Shown here: one piece after another, positions 11,811-26,362 of the stretch
Layout: each line of letters opens with the position of its first letter
How positions within the stretch are numbered: the first letter of the stretch is position 1
NCBI RefSeq assembly: GCF_021018805.1
Contig: NC_086247.1
Location: 148,641,285 to 148,705,284, forward strand
Direction of reading: 5' to 3'
DNA from: Prinia subflava
Lineage: Eukaryota > Chordata > Aves > Passeriformes > Cisticolidae
DNA: 64,000 nt
Translations under genes and position numbers: made by a program
Notes under the pieces: model-generated
What the model saw: the letters and a program-made list of their open reading frames with translations, nothing else
Databases searched by the model: none
What the model was told of the DNA's origin: nothing

Positions 11811-14800
11811 TAATGATAGGTGGAACCTTGGAATGATGGACTTCACCTGCTTGACATCCTGAAGGCCAGAATGGGACCTATCTCCTGAAATGCTGAAGGA
11901 TGAATTGGATGGCCTGCCTTGGGTTCCTGGCTTTTGGGCCTCATTCCTAAGGTTCCTCACTCAGAGCTGGTGGGTGAAATCTGTCCCTGCTCAGTCAGGA
12001 CCATGCTCTGCTCCTGCTGAGAGCCTCTCCTCCAAGAGGAGCAGAAATCCCTGTTGCCAGCATCCAGTCACAGGAAGCTAAAGTACAGATATGTGAGAGG
12101 GCTTTTCCTCCTGTCTCAGCCCGTGCCTGACTGGTTCTCACCACATGACATGGCCCCTTGCCCTTCCGTGACATCTTTCTGATCTCCAGGTGATGTAAGA
12201 GGAGGAACACATGGCTTTTGGAAGTGTCTCAAGGGCTCTACCACTTGCCTGAAATATTTGACACCATTGTCTTAGGTGCATTGTTTAAATTCAGCGTTTC
12301 TCAGATTCTCCTCTGCAAAACGGGGCAAGAATATTCCCACTCCCTAAAGCATTGGTTGTCTCATCTATTTAGAGCAGGAACTCTCAAGTAGATCTGGGTA
12401 AAAAAAATCTGGGGAATATATTATTTTCAAAATCTGTTTTGAAGGCTGAACTCGCGATTAAAAGACATATGATACATGATTCAGGAAGTCACCCAAATAT
12501 GAAATAGAAATTTCATTTCAGGTTAAACTTTCCTTTTACAGAATCAAGACACTTCCTTTAGAAGAAAATAGGAAATGTTTCTCCCCCTATTTTATTTTGT
12601 TAGGTGAAATAAAAGATTTCTATTTTGTGTTAATCCAAAATTAAATTTTACTTGATCTACTTGTAAATTTTACAAGCTAATAGCTTGGCCACTAAAGTGA
12701 AAGACCTGATATTTGCCCAGTCCTGCTCACATTTTTTTTCTGGATGTATTAGAGCATTATCTGGTCTAAGTGGGCAATACCAAAGCTGGTATCTTGCATG
12801 GGTCATGGCAATGACAAATAGCTCCAAGCAGGAGAGGTGTGTTATTTGTGAACTGGTTTACTCTGTTCTCTGAGTTCCCACTTAAAAGTTTTTGTGCTTT
12901 ATCTTGCAATACTATTGCCTTCATTTTAAAAAATGAGGGCAATAATACTTACCCACGCTTTTAAACAGCCTGTGAGATAGTTATGAGAGATGGCACGTAC
13001 AGATAAAGTATTATTTTCATAAGCATGATGGTGATGGAGTAAGAGGCTAGGCACAGCTTTATGTATTTATTATTAATGTGAAAATGGGCCCTCTGTTTTC
13101 CAGCATACACAGTCAATGCAAAATTTATAGCTGAATTCAGAGAAATGCTGAACCTGGGGTAAAATGGGCAAGACTGAACATTCCAGCAGCACTTGCAAGA
13201 GAGGGTGGAAGCTACTTGTTTGCAATTAGCTGCAGCATCCAGAAGGTCATAGTCTTGGCTAGGGTTTTTAATGCTCTGCTCAAAAGATCTGCAAACAATT
13301 GAGAGGAGACCTTTTAAAAAGAGAGAACAGAAAGAACAGAACAGGTCCAAGATATGTATAAAGCTTCTGAAAGCCCATATTCAGAATGCAGCTGTCATAT
13401 AGAGCCCATTTCCTACAGACTTACAACTGTGTATGATGGTGGAAAAAGAAGTCATACCAAGTTTTAGCACAGTCAGAACTTTATGATACTGTTCATTTGG
13501 GAATGCGTTTAGTCATTATGTGTTCTGTTATGAAGATGTCAAAACAGATCACTGAAATAGTCCTAAATCATATGCAGCTGTAGGATGTAGAAAATAGAGG
13601 TTCCAATGAGAAGAGAAGCTTTGTTGTGTGTAATTCTTACCAATAGCTAGAAATCAAAGAAAACTGTGAGAGCAATGTCAGCTCGATAACATTTTCAACT
13701 AGAGATCTGGATTTAGCAGAGACAGGTTAGGAAATTCACAGAACAAAATACAATGAAATTATCATAGAATATTTAGTTATTTATCAGGACGAGTTTCCAG
13801 GAAATATTAGAATCCATCAGCGTCAAAGGGAGGTGGGGAACATGCAAGGATAACAGACAGGTTTTCTTCTGAAAAGCCTTCAAATAAGAAGAGACAATGC
13901 ACATGGATTCAGAAAATTGTAAAGGTTTGAGGGTCTGAACAGGGACTAGAAAAAGGAACCAGACATATGAGAGAGAAGGAAAAGAGTAGGGATGATTCTG
14001 GGAAGGAGGCAAATGTTACTCCTTGCCAGAAAGGTTAAAGGGATTAAGAAGGTTTTCATGAACTCAGGGAAGAGTCAAGGACACAAGAGCAAATGATGAG
14101 GGGAATGTAGCTAATCAAAATTCAGTTGTCTAAGAAAATAAACACTTCTTCAAACCATCCAGCAAGGGGATCAATAACAAGAAGGGGGAGAGCCTGTTAG
14201 AATTAATATAAATGTAAGTAGAGAAATATCTAGAAAGCCTATATATAGATATACAAACCAGCAGATCCAGGCAAGGCACGCTGCAGAGCATAAAGGGATC
14301 CAATACACCCAGTTAACACATCATTAGCAATCAATAGTGAATGCTCATGGAAAATTGGAAACGGCCCAGGAGAGCAGCAATAAGTAAACACAACACTGAG
14401 CTGAGAGAGGAGGAAAAGGGAATAATCATGGGAATCACAGATCACTAAACACTTGCTGTAGCCTGTGATTAAAGTAAATTAAATAAAGGCGGAGAGGAGA
14501 AAAGGAGAGTGCTTACTTGGAGTGAAATGTCATAGACATAAAGGCAGTGAGGTGGTTCTCCTGTGTGCTAAGAGAACACTGCACAAACAGGGTGAAAAGA
14601 GGTCAAAAGAAGGCAAAAAGGACAAATACAGAATCTCCTCCTTCTCTCTTGGAATAGGTGACCAGAGGAAGTGTGCCAGGCAGAGGCAACGGGATCTGTC
14701 AGAGACCCCTTTGGAAGATCTTCCCCTGGTGCATAAATTCACATTGCAGAAGGCAGTTTTTAAAGTGTTTGTTGGTGGAGTGACTGTTTTAAGTACCCAG

Positions 14801-15149
14801 ACAGGGCTTCTACACCCACTGCCTGTGCCTGTAATAGCAGCAAATTGATCTGAAAGTGTTTTTCAGAAAGCCTTTAGCAGTGAGACACTGCAATCTTATT
14901 GAAAGTTGATGTTTGCTCAAGGCTTAGCCCTCTTACCTCCCTTCTTCTCTGCCTCACCTCTGAAAATCAGAGCCTTAATCTATCAAATTGACATATGATA
15001 TATAAACCTTAAGAAAACAGTTGGATGTCTGTTATAGAAAAGCCTACTTTTAAAATAAATTGTAATTGGCTCGGGTTCACCCATTGCTGTGCAGAGAAAA
15101 GCCATTCTAAGGACCCAAATATAGCACAAACTTTCTCTTCAGAGGAGGA

Positions 15150-15720
15150 AATCTGTGGGGATTAGGGTCAGCATTATCTTCACTAAAGATATAGAAGAGG
15201 TCCTGACCGATATAATCCTCATGTTAGCTGATAATATTAAATTGGAGAGAGTATTGAAATCGAGGAAGCAGAAGGGAAAAGAGAAGGGAAACATGGAGAG
15301 AATATAGCAGAATGGGACATGATTGAAAAAAGTACAAATGGGCAAGTTACAGGAAAATTTCAATGGACATTTTGGAAACCTGGACTAATATTAAAAAAAA
15401 ATTAGTCGTTATTTTGCAGTGGGATATAATGATGTAGAAAACCATATGAAAGCATCATGTCTAGATAATGAGATATTGTATTTCTTCTTTTAAAATTCTG
15501 TAGAAATTGTATTTGGAATATTGTGCTTGCTTCTTGGCAAAAGAATTCCGAAAAGGAACAGTTGAGGGAGTTGCAAAGAAAGAAGTTAAAAAAAGTCAGA
15601 TAAAGGGCACAGAGATATTAATTTACAAGAAATAATGAAGTGAAAGAACAATGGTGGGTGACTTCAGGGGGTAAGCCCCAGACAACAGGAGGCAAGCAAG
15701 AGTCTATTAAAGTAAGTGAT
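15150..15720 (+). mobile_element. Very old LINE (CR1-like) remnant, probable
   Basis: Around 15173-15250 the + strand can be read roughly as FTKDIEEVL ... LADNIKLE, resembling the CR1 reverse transcriptase C-terminal segment FINDLEEG ... FADDTKLG. Further on, 'tgtatttggaatattgtgct' and 'gagggagttgcaaagaaaga' recall the CR1 sequence for EYCVQFW and 'agagtgcaaagaagg'. Frames are broken throughout. The match is by eye and weak. Confidence 0.35.
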
Positions 15721-18700
15721 ATTAATTCATACAAGGAGACTGATGGACAAAACTGGTAAAAGACAGTAATGAAATGGCACTTGGAAAGGGAAAAATTGGT
15801 AAAAAAGGCTGATATTTAAGGAAATATACCCAGCCATGAGATATTTCCTTTCAGCAAGTGAATTATTCCTTTTGGTAAGTGAAGAAATCCAAGTTGCCTG
15901 ATCCATTTAAGGCCAGATTCCACAAAGTTGTACAAAGTATTATGGGTCAGCATTTCGGCAGAGAAAGCAACCAGTTTATACTCTGAAGTCTTCTCCACCC
16001 GTGACACCAATGATTTTATTTCTGTGGTGCCTTTCTGATGATTTATATAGAATGAATTTTTAATCATATAATGTACCCTTTGCTGACACCAACAGGGTTT
16101 TACTCAGAACACGTCCAGCGTTTCCTGTTACTGACAATGCCCTGCCTCTTGGGCATACCAAATCTGTTACTCCCTTGCAGTTGTTGGCTTTATTTGGCCA
16201 GTTTGCAACTTCTTGGGACATTCATCAAAAATATGACGGGCATGTCCTTTTGTGCCGGCACAAAGATTACTCCTGCACAGGGGGACCGTGAGTCTGTAAT
16301 GTCCACACGGGATCTGGCCCTCCAAAATAGCATCCTTTGGGCTTTGCTCTTTCATGCTGGCATTCACAGCCTCGAGTGAACTTCCGTTTGATTTCAAGTC
16401 ATCCCTGGATTGTTGCCACGTTCCTCCACCTCTTTCTAAGCAGCTGCAAATAGAATCAATTGTGCTGTGCTATGGAGAGGTGGCATTTGTGTCTCAGGAC
16501 CCTTTGAAAGTTGAGGGAGGAAATGGGGATTATTTCTTTATCACGATGTTGCTGAATATATCGGGGCTAGAATGTTCCTGACTTATCGTGACATTTTGTT
16601 GTAGCATTAAAGGATGGCATAGTTGTCTGGCCTCCCTGTCAAGATCACAGGGTTCATTTGTCTTGAAATGATATTTAAATATGAAGGATATATAATCCCC
16701 TGAGACAAAAGTGCCTGACATGGTTTTATAAATCCTCCCAGTTATAATGCTTCTTTACATTGTTTGAAAGTTTTGTGTTTATTTGCTAAATATACATACT
16801 TTTTTTTCCCCTCTGAGACCAGAATATCAAATATTTGAGTCTCCTTCCTCAAAATTCAGGATGTTTTCTTTTTGAAGGTGAATATGCTAAGAAATACTTT
16901 GGCAAGGACTGCCCTTTAAAGGAACGCTTCATGTTTGGAGGATTTCTGGTTCCTGTGAGTGGAATTTATCTCACCTAAGTGTGCAACCTAAGCGCTCCCT
17001 TTATAGTTAATGGAGATAAATAGGCACTTTGATGAGACTTGACCTAATGTAAATGCTGATTTCAGCTGGAGACACATTTACCTGCCTACATTGTCTATAC
17101 AGAGGCCTCAGGTGATGAGTTTAGATTGTGTACATTTAGTTCTATCCCATATGACAACATGAATCAGCAGGCTTGGAGAAGCCCTGGCTCTGGGATGGGT
17201 CTGTCTCCACTTGTCCTGTCAAGATTTCTCCATGAGATTGCACCTGCTGGGCACAAACTTGCCTGCAGTTTTGTAGCAGAACTGGGAGGGTATGTTGTGT
17301 GTTGAGTACTGTGCCATCACCCTTTCACTAATTTTGCCCCAGACAACCATCCCTGGTTCCAATCTCAAGCATCTGTGGAGTTCTCCAAACTCCTAGGACA
17401 TCCCAAACCTCCATTTCCTGATTTCAAAGAGAGGAATCCATCACTCTCTAATAATAAAGGCAACGTTATGTCAACAAAATGCTAAATCTGAAGGGGAAGA
17501 ACCCCCAAAAAGTCAGCAAGGAGGATATAGGCAATTACACAGCCTGGAGTCACTCAGTGTACAGAACAAACACGTTATTTTTGATATTTATGTTTATAAG
17601 GACAACATAATCCTACAACTCGAAAATAAATGTCAATGTGTACACATCAAGAAACAATTAATGAGCTGCACTTTGACCAAATCAGCTGAATAATACTAAA
17701 CCTTGCTCTTTAGTTAGTACCTTCACATCAGCTACTTAAATTGTCGCACCTCTCTTGGGCGTGTGTTAACAGGAAAAGAAATGTCAATCTGTGACAGAAA
17801 GCAGATGCCCTCCAGTGAACTCAACATTCAGGTCTGCCAAGTCAGCAGATGCCATTCCTAGAGCTGCTTTTCAGTAGGAAATCACCTACATATTTTCTCC
17901 TAAAATGAGACAGTAACATTATAGATGATTTTGTGGTTGGTGTTTTTTTTCCCAAAAGCCTCTTACAATTCCATCTTAATTTATAGTGCACATTTTACAA
18001 GCTTTCCAATTATTTTTATAACTACAAAATCCTCTCTCTTCTTTACTAAGACTGTAATACCTATTGCACACTATTGCTTTCCTACCCCTTGACAAACATG
18101 TATTTTTACAAGCCATAAGCCCCCACATAAACCAGTGGCATGCACTATGGAGCTGGTGCAATAAATTTCATGCAGTATCAGGCAGGAAAGTTGTTTGTGT
18201 TACCTCTTTTTGCCCTACTGGAGGTGGTGGCTCAGCCTTCAATTGCTTATCCACGTGCAACTCACTTAACTCTTCATAAATCTCAGAGTTCTGACTCCGG
18301 ACGCCTGGGCTTTGGCATCGCTGCCCCCTCAGCTGCAGCTGCTTTTCCTGCTGGAAATAATCCTAGATGGGTTTATTTTCTTTTTCTTTGATAGCATGCT
18401 TATTTCTTAAGGAGAACTCTCCAGCTAGAAGAGAAAACAGCCTGGACTATTCTTGTCAGGGGACGACATCTTGAAGAAAATGGCAAGAAATGAGATAACA
18501 CAAGTTTATGGTGCAAATTTTGAGTTTTAGCAACTTGGATATGCCAAGATATCTGGCTGTAGAATATGGACATACAAATAGACCAACTTTTTTTCTAAGC
18601 CATTGTTGCTGAGGTGGGAGGAAATTCCCTTGCCATCTCCGTTCTGAGCCTGGTTTTGAGACACAAACTTTCTCCAGTGACCTGAGGCGCAGAGAGAGGT

Positions 18701-18944
18701 GACTGCCAAATACTCAAGGGGTGTACTTTGAAAATAATCACAGTCAGGTGGTGACACTCAATGTACAAGCTGGATAAAAGCACGAGGGCAGAATTGTTCT
18801 ATAAGTCTGCTTGAAACAGTGTGAAAAATCCCCACCCCCAGAGTAGAAAACATACACATTGGAGGGGAAGAAAATGCAAAGTTCACTGGAAAAGATAAAA
18901 GATATCTGAAAATAGATATGGAAAAACTGCAGGTAAACACTCAA

Positions 18945-19012
18945 ATGTATGAGGCTCCTATTCAGCAAAACACTTAAGGCTACTTTGCACCCACTGAAGC
19001 ACAGGGGGCTCA
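18945..19012. repeat. Possible ancient sauropsid interspersed repeat
   Basis: 'ggctcctattcagcaaaaca' and 'cttaaggctactttgcaccc' followed by 'actgaagcac' resemble the 'attcagcaaagcacttaagc' and 'attgaagtcaatggg' segments of an old amniote repeat. By-eye match only. Confidence 0.28.
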
Positions 19013-22000
19013 ACCGCAGGCTGAAAGGAGAGCACACTCTGAAGCACTTCCCTGAAAGAGGATGGACTCTGGAAGCACAGCAATAATTTTTTCTCTCAGT
19101 AAACACATTTGACTAGACCTAGTGCTTGCTGGTAGTATGCGTGGTGCCATTAAATCCAGCCGCTCCTTCCTGGGGTGGTGATTATTGCTGCTGAGCTCTC
19201 AAGAAGTCCTCCCAGGACTAATGGCAGAGGGAAGGATGTTTGCAGGGTTGGTCCCTCCCTCTGGACGCCCAGGTTCTCTCTTTGTGTGGCTTTATTGATC
19301 CACCTAAGGCGGGGATTTCACTGAAAACTCCACAGCTCATCACAGCACTGCCACTGTTCATGCCATTACTAATGCAGCTACTAAAATATTAATAAAACCC
19401 CAGCCGGATTCAAAGGGCTGTGCTGCTTACAGAGGGACTTCCATGCTGAGAAAAAAATTACAAGCATAACTGGATTTCAATAGCAATTATTTAAACCTAC
19501 TTATCTTTCACTTGTCCAGTTTTTTATTTTCCCTTTCCCTTGGCTTGACTGACATTCAGTTTTATTCAGGTATTAAGCAAATTTCCCTTCCCCAGGGAGC
19601 CCCAGACTACCTGCCTCAGTTTTAAAGCCACATCACCACAGGAAGTCCCTCAAGAGGTACCCGGAGCAGAAAAACACTTTATTCCAAATGTAACTATCTG
19701 AAAGACCAAATGACACAAAGGAAGCAGTTGGTTAAGCAAATTGCTCTCTGTATAAATACTTTTGGATTGTCAAGTTTGTACCAGTCTTTTCAAATGTCTT
19801 TATGTGTTTCTGGAAAATTAATTTAAAATCAAATTACTCGTTTCCTGCTTCAGAGGGCATGTGGTCTAAACTATATTCTAACTTTAATAAATCAAATTAT
19901 GCATGTCCAAACCTAAATCCTCTGCATGGGAAGGTACTACATACAATTTCTAGTCATACAATTTCAGTCACACCGATCTTCACAGGCCAATAACCACTGA
20001 GTTACAGGTATATCTCTGACAAAAAGTAGCACTTTTTAAGGCTTTTCAGCATTCCTAATCTTTGGATATAGTGTAATATTCAGGAGAGAGGCCAATGTGG
20101 AAGGCACAGTACACACGACTAAGGCACTCAGCCATGAAATGTCCTTTTTTTTAATGCAATGTGCATACAACTTAGTACCAAGTAATCTTAATGGCATGAT
20201 ATTGGTTATAGCACTGGAACAACAGAAACAATTGTTTCATGTTGAAAGTGCAACACAATCTGAGGTGACGTCTCAAGTTCATTTATGCAGAAAGGTTGTG
20301 CACTCAGATTCATTAGAAACTGTGCACGTTAAGAGGACAGACCCTGTAACTCAGCTGATCTGATGAATATTCTAATTATTAAGCAAATTATTGTGTTAAG
20401 CTAGAGTCAAATGCCAAACCTAGGCCAATTCTCTATTTACTAATCCCTCTGTGTGGTACCAGGACTTAGCAATGCTTTCCTAGAGACTAAACTCCAGGAA
20501 ATGTGGACCTGGCTTCTTCCCAGAAATCACACTTGTACCAAGCATCCAACGAGTTAACGTTAATTAAAACTGATGAAATATATCCTGGCAAAATATTCAA
20601 TGAGGGCACGATGCACATGTGCTCAGACAGTGATCTGGTTCATCAGCATGTGTTTTTAGACTTGTTCTCTAAGTTTATAAGCTCGGAGAAAATGAGTAAG
20701 AGAACTAGACTGTTTCAAAGAACCTGGTTGTGTAGACTGATCCCAAAAGGAGTGTTAGGGAATCAACTGAGTTTTTGCAAACAACCAATGACAGACCTGG
20801 TGAACCATTCTCTTGAGATGAGACAGTCTCACCTCCAGCACACAGCACCTGAAAATCAGCAGAGACCTGTCTGGGGAAAGGTGCCTTTGGTTTGTGTTGC
20901 TTAACTTTAGGCTGTTTGCTTTTGTCCTGATTCCAGATGATTTGTTCTTCTGGCGACAACGGCAGCAGGTCTATCTCCTGTAATGCTTCCCACCGTGGGT
21001 GGTTTACATAATTTATTTTTAATTTTTGTATCAAGTGCCACGTTGCCAAGGCAATACACATTATGTTAATATTTATCAATTCCGTTGCTTTCTTCATTTG
21101 TAAAGTAAAAACATTGAATGGTACTAAAACTTAGTGCATGCAAAGGGAGGGTTGGGAGCCTGGGACTGACCTCAGCATAAACCAAAAGTTTGCTCACCTC
21201 TGCTCTGACCTGGGCCCTAAAAAGAGGTGATCTGCCAACACCATACCAGTGATTAGCACATGGAGGAGGGTGAACAGCGTTGTCCCCCTCACGCTGCAGG
21301 CCAGGAAAAACAGCTACCAGCTTGGAAACAGAGCATAATTTGGGTGACATCTCGAGAGTGCTGGTGCACGGACCCACATACTTGTTTGTTGACACAAATC
21401 AATGCAAAGGCTCCACACTGCGTTGTGTCTCTGAAAAGCACAGGTCGGCTAATTGTTCCAGGCTCAAACGGGGATTAGTGCAAATGCCGCTCCTCTGGAA
21501 AGAGGACTTGCTGCTGGCAAAACGAGGCAAATACCTGTCATCAGCATGGATTCACTTTATTCCTTCCCCATGGAAATATCATTTTTTCCATTCTGTGCAA
21601 ACGAATTTAGAAAGAGGATCCCAGGACTTGCCTTTCGTATGATGATCGGTTCAAATGGGTTCTCCTGATGCTTCCTTCACTCCCTAGATCATGACCCTAA
21701 CTTGTGACATTTGTTCCCTGATTCCCTGGCCGTGGCTGTTGTGAAAAAGAAGATGTGCAAATCCTTTGATAACAGGAAGCTTCCTATCCCAAGCAGGTGG
21801 GGAGGAAAGAAATGGGAACTGGCTCTGGGGCCCTCTTCCCTTGCCATTGTCACTACAGAGCCAGTGAGCAAAAATTATGTGGACGGATGAAGTTAATAAT
21901 TTTGCTATTTTATGAGGATGATAAGGGTTTTCCCTTTCTCAGAAACAATGCAAATGAAAACTTTTTATATGAATATATATGATATATGAAAACCTTTTAC

Positions 22001-25000
22001 TCAGTCACAGTGCAATTGGAAGCTTTGATGCCATGTATGTTCTCCACCCCCCACTATACTCATGCCTCCAGCTGCCTCTTTGAAGACTTTTGAGACACTA
22101 ATAGGAATCCAGGAGTGTCTGAGTTCTGCAGTCACATTCCAGCAATGAGCTGGTCAGGACATTTCCAGGTACAGATTTAGGAGTGGAGGCTTGTCTGGTC
22201 TCCCAAATACATGCCTGTACACTTTGGGTCATGCCAGTGGGATCCTCCTTAATCATGGGATGTTGCCCATCAGAGAAGCAGCAGGTTGCTGACAATCTCT
22301 GCTTCAGTCATTCATTAATGAGTGATACAGTGACATTGAGTCTCCTCAAGAAATCCAGCTCCTTTAACAGATGACAACATATTTTAACCTGCGAAGTTTC
22401 CTATACCCAAATTTTGGATATCATAAGCGGAGTCTGCAGAGCTTTCAATGTATAGTAAACCCAGTTCAGCAGTGTGACAGGCATTGTTACGTTGTTTACT
22501 CTGTAAAGTGATTGTTGATGTTTGTGTTCCTCCTTGCAGACAACTATGGATTTCACAAAATTGCTGTGCCTGGTAGCAATTGGCACACTTTCTCAGCAAC
22601 AGTTTGCATCTAGTAACTGGCACCATTCCTCTGCAAAGAAGCCAACGAGTAAATGATGGTGAAAACTGAACTGTTTATGTACTACCTCTACGTAAGTGGA
22701 GAAGCAAGCAGATTGCAGAGCTGCTGAAACACGGTGAGCTTGCATTACTGCCTTAGTGGCACTTGTTCCGTGTGTAAAGTAAACAGGAGACTGCAGTCTG
22801 CAGAGCTGTCAGGCTGACAACTCTCAGATATGCTGAATTCAGTCTTTCTGGAAAGCCTTGAAAAATCGGAGCTGAAACAGGAGAGAAATAAATAATTGCA
22901 AACCGGAGAAATCAATCGTTGGTTCTTGTTACCAGAACAGATCATTTAAGATCGTGGTTCTTCTTTTCACAAATAAACGTAAATCCTTGTAGCACCAACA
23001 AAATCAGTGCATTTATCTTCCTGCATGAAGAAAGATCACCAGATATATCAGAAAAATCCCTTTCTTCCTTAATATAGGAAGGGAAAGATTAGTATCATTT
23101 ATTCTGCTAGGAATAAAAGAGGGCTGGAGTGCAGCTGTCAATTTTAAATGTGCACATTCAAGAATCTCTCTAACCCGCTTTGAAGAATTGCTTCTGTAAT
23201 GCAGAGTTGCCACTGTTCAGGTTAATGGGAAATCACAGGAAAACCCAGAGCAATACCATACCACAGCACTAGGATTATAGCTGAGACACAAAACAGATTT
23301 ATTCTACACTGTGTTCATTTACAAGAGCATTTTAAAAGCAAACTACAACATTTGCAATACCAGTGTAATGTGTGTCAAGTCCCACCTTAAGACTGGCACA
23401 CACATGTATCATTTAAGACCTGCAAATTCCTCATAGAGGGGACAAAGCCAGGTAAATCTAAACCTGATTATTTGAGACTGGTGATTCCCCCTCTCCATCC
23501 TATGTCACTTGGTCCATCATTCTACTTCAGCAGGAGCAGCCAGACATCACAGCTTAGTACACTGAATTTTGTTATATTTTGCACCATTTATTCACCCCTC
23601 CCTCCCTGTCATTTCTCTTGTCATTCTTCTATGCAAAAGCCAGAAACAAAATGGTGCAAATGGAGTAGTAAAACATCAGAATCAGAAGGTGCTGCTCACA
23701 CTTGCTCTGTGAATCCATACATTTTTTTTTTCACTTTCTTGATGACTCAGACTTTATAGGAACCATGTTTATAAAAATCCAAATCACTAACACATGCCAC
23801 GTGGGCAAAAAAGATTAAACACAATAGTGTCTGAGTTCAGGAAGAGCAGAGTTTGTTGCCCAGCCCCTGGGTAGATGATGCCCCCAACCTGGATGTCTGC
23901 AGGTGCCAGGTGTTTTCCGTGTGTGCTGTCACCTGTCAGAATTAAGGGCATGGAAGTCCAAAGTTACACCTATGTAAGTTAAACACAGCTCTTGTCCTCC
24001 TGTTTGACCTGAGAAACACATTTTCCCCCCAAAATCGCAGGGCATTTGTAAGAAAACTCCAGTACCTGTTCTAGAAAAATAATGCACCTGTGAGTACTTA
24101 GCTGGATAAAATTAACAGAATCTGGCTATTACAATTTAGGATGTCCAAGGCTAGGGCTGGCCAGAAACCACAGCTGCTCAGCAGAGGATGTTAACAGCAA
24201 AAACTCCCCTGGAACCAGCCTGACCTGATATTTTCTACCATTTTGAATAATCACATACTAAAACTTTGCCAGACAAACCCCATCACAGCCACTAACTGCT
24301 GGTCTCTGCATGAGTGCTGGATGCTTTGCATCATCCCTCAGAAGCAGCAATTCAGCAGTGTTCCTTCTTGGATTAATCCAGAATCTTTTAAGCTTTTGAA
24401 CTCTGGCAGCAGAGGAGCAAGGCATGTTTTTCTAATGGCTTCTGCCTTCCTGGCTCTAGATCTTTTACCACACAGAGCAACACACTGCCCATAATAAAAC
24501 AGAAATTCATTATTCCGAGGGTTGACTTAAAACTTGTCTGAGAGGGAGAACTTGGCAAAAAGATGGACTGCCAAAGTTAATTTATCCTGTTATCAATTCA
24601 ATAGGCTTAAATAGGCAGTGAAAGCGTTTCATAAGTGTTCATTGTTCAGAGTTCAAGCTAATACCTTCTGCTAAATTGCATTTTGAAGTTTAATCACAAT
24701 CTACTTTATGTTTCTTTTGGTAATTGGGATCTCTCCACAGTATAATACGAAAAACTCAAACTAATGGGCTTCTCTGATGGAAGTTTAAATTTTGGAAATC
24801 TGCCTTGGAGTGCAGTCAGTGCAAGTGCCCGAAATAACCCAGAACCTTTCACCCAATTAAGATGCTGATATTTTGATCATTAAGAAAGTTTCATATTATT
24901 ACAGGCAACAGCAACAAAATATTCATTATCTGAAGTGTTATTTTGGAGTATAATTAATGGGAGCAGTTTTACCCCTCCAATGCACGCACTGCCTTACATG

Positions 25001-26347
25001 GCACGGGAGCTGTTGGGGAACTGGCTGCTGCTCTTTTTGTCCAAAATGCTAAATGTCGGCATTTTCTTTACCAAAGGGAGAAACAGTGTGAAATGCTCAT
25101 TTCTGGTCAGCCTCTTGCTCCGGGGAGGGATATGGATACTGGGAAATGGCATCCAGCAGGCTGTGACTGACGCGCAGCCCAGGGTCCGGGCACTTGTCCA
25201 AACGCATGTTGTCAACTCTGCTACGCCTGATCTCGGATCCTTCAATGCCAGCCTGGTTTTATTCCCCCTCCTTTCCTTCTCTCCTCCATCAGCTCCCTGT
25301 GTTTCCTGCACCTTAGGCGTTGTGCTGTGGACAAATATGTTTCCCTGCCAATGAGAACTGAATGAGCACCCTAAAATCTTTCTTTGTGGAGTGGCTGCTC
25401 CAACTACGTCAGCAGTCCTGACACGGGAGTTCCTGCCCCACTCTACTGCCACGAAATAAGCACAAGCATCTTTCTACATGTAAAAGCCAATATGAGGACA
25501 TAGGGGCTTTAAATCTGCTGCTGGGATTTACAGTCCTGTTTCTGTTTTCTAATGCCCTCGCTGCTATTCTCCTGAAGACAATAAATCCAGAAATGTTCTC
25601 TTTTATTGCCAAAAATAATTAGCTGGTAATTGAGTTCTACACAGTTTTTAAGACACACAAAGCAAAACATATGGCTTAAAAAGTGATAAATCTAGGCAAA
25701 ATATGCACAGTATAATGATGAAACCCCCCCTGCTAGCTTACTTTGTGATCAGAAAAATATTGGCCCAAATAAAGGTGACAAGAAGGATGCTGTAAGATTT
25801 ATTGAGTGCAGCATGCATGCACACATGTGGGCTCCCTCTCCTCCAGTGAGAACTGGGGAGTCATCAACAGGATTCAATGGTATTTTATTCAGGTACACTC
25901 AGAGAGAACGTGTCCCACAGACTGGAACTGCAAACAGACAGAATATAAATACTGTTTGAAAAGGGCATTAAGGTTCCTGACAGCAAAGTATATTTCCTGC
26001 AGTAAAAGGCTGAAATAAATGTACCCTGTCAAATAAACACATGGCTTCATGGTATCTCTGATTTATAGGTGTTAGAATTATTAGGAGCACAAGACACTGT
26101 CACAAACAATTTTATAACAAAATCTTTGTGGCATTTTTATAGCAATTTTCAATAATTTCAGCTACACTTACATCAACCAGTAATTCCGTTGGCTGGAATA
26201 ATTCCATTGGCTTTTACAGAATTCCTTCAGGTTTGGAAGCAGGTTTGTAATGAACAAGAATTGTACAATAAAATTTGCACTGTATACAAAGGAAACAGAT
26301 GTGGATCTGCATGCAGATGGTGAACTTTCTGTTACCTGAGAATTTTC

Positions 26348-26362
26348 TTTTTTTTTTTTTTT
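26348..26362. repeat. Poly-T tract
   Basis: T run followed by 'ccccg'; no adjacent element recognised. Confidence 0.85.

Noticed and set aside
12961..13350. 129-codon minus-strand frame with Cys-rich part and hydrophobic C-terminus
   Set aside because: No known family is recognised, and it continues through intron-like AT-rich sequence without exon-like codon bias.
16167..16397. Minus-strand frame with a GHARHIFDECPKK phrase, like a retroviral zinc knuckle
   Set aside because: The cysteine and histidine spacing does not fit C-x2-C-x4-H-x4-C, and no LTR or neighbouring gag/pol sequence was found nearby. Treated as coincidence.
24935..25452. Overlapping open frames of about 140-150 codons on both strands
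   Set aside because: No recognisable domain, no repeat signature and no splice-flanked match to SCN5A. The frames overlap antisense, so at most one could be real and neither is supported.
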